DNA of 64,000 nt from Dugong dugon (lineage: Eukaryota > Chordata > Mammalia > Sirenia > Dugongidae). Below the pieces are notes generated by a model that was not told where the DNA came from, did no database searches, and was given only the letters and a program-made list of their open reading frames with translations. A program made the translations under genes and the position numbers. This document shows, piece by piece, positions 59,915 to 64,000 of this stretch (position 1 is the first letter of the stretch; each line of letters opens with the position of its first letter). Where the stretch lies: assembly GCA_030035585.1 (NCBI GenBank), contig CM057462.1:141324734-141388733 (forward strand), read 5' to 3'.

Positions 59915-60700
59915 TGAAACTGTCAAAATATATATTTAGTTTACAATACATTTAAAAGTTTCTTCAATTATATTCCTGTATATATAATTCACCAAATGAA
60001 CTATAAGAAAAGGCTATATATTGCATGTGACATTGTTCAAAATATTTAATCAATAAATACTAACTACTGAGAAATTTCTTGTAGTTTGTGTGCTACTTCT
60101 TTACAAGTAAATGAGATGAGACCCTTTGATGCGTTTTTTTTTAAAGCTTTGTCATGAGAATACCATTTGCTGCACTAAAATGATGATCTAATATTAAGTC
60201 TACTAAAGCTTCCAAAATAACCTAACACTCTCCCAAGAACTGGCTTAAACACTGGGAAAACTGATCATTCTATATAAACTACTATATTTGTAGTAGGTGT
60301 TTTTAATGGCTTGTGATTTCTTCATTATACTATAACTAGGAGTTACTTATTTCTTTAAAAAATATTTTGATTCAAACAGAGCATGGGAGTAGATTTAAAT
60401 TAATTAATGTAAAAGTTTTTCCAAATTCTGCCTTGTGGTAGGTAGAGCTGAATAGTTATATCATGTTTCCATTACTTGTATAAAAATTTCTTTTTTAATA
60501 TTTCACTTGGCTTTTGAGTGATAAAACCATTATAGCTAAAAGTTACCTACTAAGTGATAACGTTTCACATGGGACATATGTCAAATTATTACCGTCAAAA
60601 TTTTCAAGAATGATGTGGCAGTTAAGATTTAAACATATGAGTCTTCATTGACAGAGATTTTAGACAGATTAATTCAAGCTCAGACAGCTGAAATTATGAT
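59915..60700. other. No gene or clear repeat
   Basis: Unassigned AT-rich sequence. Confidence 0.45.
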
Positions 60701-60703
60701 TAA

Positions 60704-60902
60704 CCACTTGCTGTAGAGTTTATTCCTACCCACAGAAACCTTATGGATGTAGTGTATAACTGCTCCATAAGGTTTTCAAGGCTGTGACCTTTTGAAAGCA
60801 GATCACCAGGTCTTTCTTCCAAAGCACCTCTGGGTAGATTCAAACTGCCAAACTTTTTTGCCAGCAGTCAAGCGCTTAACCATTTTGCCACCCAGGGACT
60901 CC
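60704..60902 (-). repeat. AfroSINE, variant with extra internal block
   Basis: TTGCTGTAGAGTTTATTCCT, GCAGATCACCAGGTCTTTCT, CAAACTGCCAAACTTTTTTG, GCCACCCAGGGACTCC. Confidence 0.88.
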
Positions 60903-60904
60903 TA

Positions 60905-61380
60905 AAATTATAAAGCAATATTAAAGATAAGCATATGATTCAATAAGAAAGCTAATCTATAAAAATCCCCAACCATAGAGAAATATATGTCTGGAGAGAC
61001 ATACATAAAAATGTAAATACAGATGCTAAGTAAGACATATGTGAAGCACTTTATTGCAACAAACACATTAGAGCTAAAATGATCAGTAAGACCTTGTCCT
61101 AGGATATAGTTCTGCCCTTAGGAAGCTTATAGCCTGATCAAAGAGATCAATGTATATATTAATAACAACAATATAATTATATTTACCAAGTACACATTCA
61201 ACCAGTTTCCATGTGTTGATTAGTGTTTGGTTGGGTAGTAGAAAAAGAATCAGCTTCACCATATTTCCCTATAGAAACAATTCTATGTGAAAGTAATGTC
61301 TGATGAATAAATCCAAAAGGAAGCATAGCCCAAGGCATGCCAGAGGAGAAGAAAAAAGAAATGATAATATTAGGTAAACT
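60905..61380. other. No gene; possible L2 traces
   Basis: ACCTTGTCCTAGGATATAG, GCCCTTAGGAAGCTTATAGC near 61090-61135 hints at reverse-strand L2; otherwise unassigned. Confidence 0.35.
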
Positions 61381-61384
61381 TTTG

Positions 61385-61590
61385 GATATCTGTTTTGTCT
61401 GGCACTGTGCCAATTGTGTCATTGTGTAAGCAAAATAATTTGAATTGATTTCTTGCAGCTTTGAAAAAACTCTGTGAGACAAGTATTCTCCCAAACTGAG
61501 TAGGAGGAAACAGGCTTAGGGAGATTTAATGAATTATACAAGATTATCTAACTAATAACTGGTGAAACTAGAAGTTAACCCAGGATTTAC
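61385..61590 (-). repeat. MIR SINE
   Basis: TGTGAGACAAGTATTCTCCC, AGTAGGAGGAAACAGGCTTA, AGAAGTTAACCCAGGATTTA: reverse-strand MIR. Confidence 0.6.
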
Positions 61591-61799
61591 CATCTCTTCA
61601 GGTGTGTACCCTAAAAGTAGAGCTTGAGGATGAGACTCGTACAGAAAAGAAATGAGAAGCAGGATATGGGAGAGACAACAACAACATCTACTGCAGTAAC
61701 ACAAATCCTCCCCCATTTCTGAGAGATCAGAGGCTTTGGTTACCATGCCTTTATCAGACCTTGGTTGCTATATTCACCTAGTTGCAATTAAAACTGAGC

Positions 61800-62560
61800 G
61801 TAGATATCAATGGATCATCTGAGTGTCAAAGATATTCATCCCTACCTCTTATGTTACAGCAGTCCTACCTCCCATGATGATCAGGTTCAATTACTCCTGC
61901 CAGTAGTAACTCCTTTCTGTTTCTTTACTTTACTGGCACCAGGAGCCCAATGCCAACAGGTGGCACCCATAATTTTAAGTATAGTGGCACTCTTACTATG
62001 TCCCTAGTAGAAGTAGCCTTCTTCTAGGAACCAAAGCCTAATACCATAAAGCTTATAGTTCTGAGGACAAGCAGCACAAATTCCCCAAGGCCATTTTACC
62101 ATGGGATCTACTGATTCTAATATGTATTGCACAATCTAGAGGTGTGCAATAATAGTGTTTAGTAGCTGTGAGCCAACACTCACAGCAGTTTGGAGATGGA
62201 GGCATTGCCATAATGAAAGGGATCTCAAAGAGGCACCAACAGCATCCATTACAGTCTTACCTACATATCATTTTAGCCCCATTTCACAGTTCCCCTTTTA
62301 AATGGGAGCATATATTGCATTTTTTCCTGTCCAGATATTCTCCATGTATATTGAACATAAAGAGGGGGCAGAAAACTTGTGTCTTTAATTCACAGATCTT
62401 CAGAGTGATAGAAGTTACCAAAGGCATTTTATGCATACCTAGACCTGCTTCAGATGACAAGATCCTGGACTACCAGACTGAGCTTTATGTCATAACTGGA
62501 TAAGACTCTGGGTGTCTTGGGAGATGACTGACTGTATTTTGGTTGTGCATGAAATGTGAG
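61800..62560 (+). repeat. Possible internal region of an LTR retrotransposon
   Basis: The sequence lies directly before an MLT1-like LTR and has short open stretches (62168-62503) without recognised domains. Its adjacency suggests MaLR-type internal sequence, but I see no retroviral motif. It may equally be unique DNA. Confidence 0.3.
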
Positions 62561-62589
62561 TTGTTAGGGGCAAGTGGGTGAATTGTCAA

Positions 62590-63165
62590 ATACTAGTCCT
62601 TAGATGGCCCCCCCAAAACATTTCCTGGTATTCATACCCTTGTGCAATCCCCTTCCTTTGAACCTGGACTTTTAGGCATTTTCTGTTGCAGTGGAAGTGA
62701 CCCTGATCCAGTTCCATGTCTAAGCCTGAAGAAGGCATTGTAGCTTTTGCTTTTGCATTCATCCTGGGCTGCCATGTAAGAAGTTTGGTTACCCTGCTAG
62801 TGAGAAAATGTGTACTAAGACGGAAGCCTTGAAAATGCCTTGAGGTGAACCAAGGAATTCAGATGACATCCAGAAGAAAGGCCCTCAACATGAGACCCTA
62901 GACATATGATTCTAGTTGAGCTGTTCCAGCCAGCCCCAGCTTTTCAACTATTCCTATCTGAAGTTAAGACATGACTGAAGAAGTCATCTTGCATCTTCTA
63001 GCTTAATTAAGCAGCTATCACATGGTACAGAGACAAGCTTTCCTGCTGTGCAGGTATGAATTCTTGACCCATAGAATTGTGAGCAAATTAATGGTTATTA
63101 TTCTAAAAGCAACTACATCTTGTGGTAGTTAGATACTTAGCAATAGATAACCAAAACAACTAAGA
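62590..63165 (+). mobile_element. MLT1-like (MaLR) LTR, decayed
   Basis: It starts TTAGATGGCCCCCCCAAAAC and ends with AGCAATAGATAACCAAAACA. In between are AGACAAGCTTTCCTGCTGTG, GAATTCTTGACCCATAGAAT and GTGAGCAAATTAATGGTTAT, the order expected for MLT1-type LTRs. Confidence 0.65.
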
Positions 63166-63169
63166 CTTT

Positions 63170-64000
63170 TTTTTCCCCTATGTTATGAGAAAATAAGGAG
63201 AACATGGTGCACGTCAAATAGAATATACTTAAACAGTTTGATCTCATGGATCAACACTACTTTATGGTATCATGCTACTCTTGTTTATGACACTGAATTG
63301 CAGATACTGAATTCCAACTTCTGTGGAACTGTCCTTTTTCTATAACATACTAAAAAACAAAACAATTACAAAAAATGTAATCACATGCATAAAGTGACTT
63401 CATTTTATAATAGAATCATCTTAGCTATAAAGAACAGAAAGCTGGATTTTTAGAAATCTGTTTCCACTCAGGGATTCCAACCTTCATTTTGCAGAGCCTT
63501 GTGGGAATACTTTTTCCTGGTCTGCATTCCAGTAGCCTTTTTATTTCCTGTAACTATGTCAAAAGCAGCAATAGCATCTTGAAAGAATGGAACAGGTTAT
63601 CTTATAATATATATACCATATGGTTTCATCGTTTTATCCCTTCATTGATTTGGAAACTATTCTATGTGATAATATTAAGTGTGTCTGCTAATTACTATGC
63701 CTTGTGTTTAGCTGTGTAAGTTAATGGATATTAAATAATAAAAGTGTGAACTTTCTTCTCAAATCTTGTCTTCAAATTTTTCTGTGTGATACCTTAACTA
63801 CAAGCATTTCTTAAAATTTGCTTTCTGTGGTATGGCAGTAGTTTTGGTCTTATATAACCATTTCTATATTTGCTGGAAAATAGCATAGTTTATGTTCATC
63901 AAACTTCCTGTAGTCTACATAGCTTCACGCAGATATGGAAAGGTTGAATGGGAAATCTGAATACAATAACATAGTGAGTTAGCAAATGACCCAGTCAATT
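63170..64000. other. No gene or clear repeat
   Basis: Unassigned AT-rich sequence to the window end. A 76-codon frame at 63489-63719 shows no recognisable domain. Confidence 0.45.

Overview
This 64 kb window reads as nuclear DNA of an afrotherian mammal, most likely an elephant or close relative. It is AT-rich, CpG-poor and packed with interspersed repeats. The diagnostic repeat is a tRNA-derived SINE of the AfroSINE type, present in about twenty copies in both orientations (core words such as GACAGAGTAGAACTG and ATAGGGTTTCCAAGGAG). It occurs with L1, a BovB-like RTE LINE and MaLR-like LTRs. The species is inferred from repeat content, not proven. I found no host protein-coding exon, functional RNA gene or CpG island. 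The window looks like an intergenic or deep intronic stretch.

Layout. 1-5332: a nearly complete L1 ORF2 with a long 3' UTR, disabled by stops and frameshifts. 5335-10300: old MIR and L2 pieces, then MaLR-like LTRs, one of which has inserted into another in the opposite orientation. 10652-20960: an old L1 tail, split by an AfroSINE, which is itself split by a complete but decayed class I endogenous retrovirus (LTR-gag-pro-pol-env-LTR, 11336-20291); the same L1 also holds a second AfroSINE and a perfect (AC)71 microsatellite. 20975-29700: AfroSINEs, a decayed tRNA-Val-like copy, a probable solo LTR, a minus-strand L1 3' end, L2 and MIR. 31089-31575: an RTE 3' end with target-site duplications. 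33900-46360: MIR and L2 cut by AfroSINEs, three further L1 3' ends (two with clear target-site duplications) and simple repeats. 46798-47690: an LTR with a nested SINE. 48000-64000: mostly unassigned sequence with scattered L2, MIR, L1 and AfroSINE pieces and an MLT1-like LTR near the end.

How the parts relate. The repeats form a readable insertion history: the L1 came first, then the SINE, then the retrovirus. The AfroSINE and the RTE element end in closely similar 3' sequence, which fits mobilisation of the SINE by RTE machinery. L1 copies in the window share an unusual modular 3' UTR. Nothing here looks like an operon or a working gene system. The most unusual items are the retrovirus with an uninterrupted 42-codon hydrophobic frame between pol and env, the modular L1 tail, and the tRNA-Val-like copy beside a SINE.
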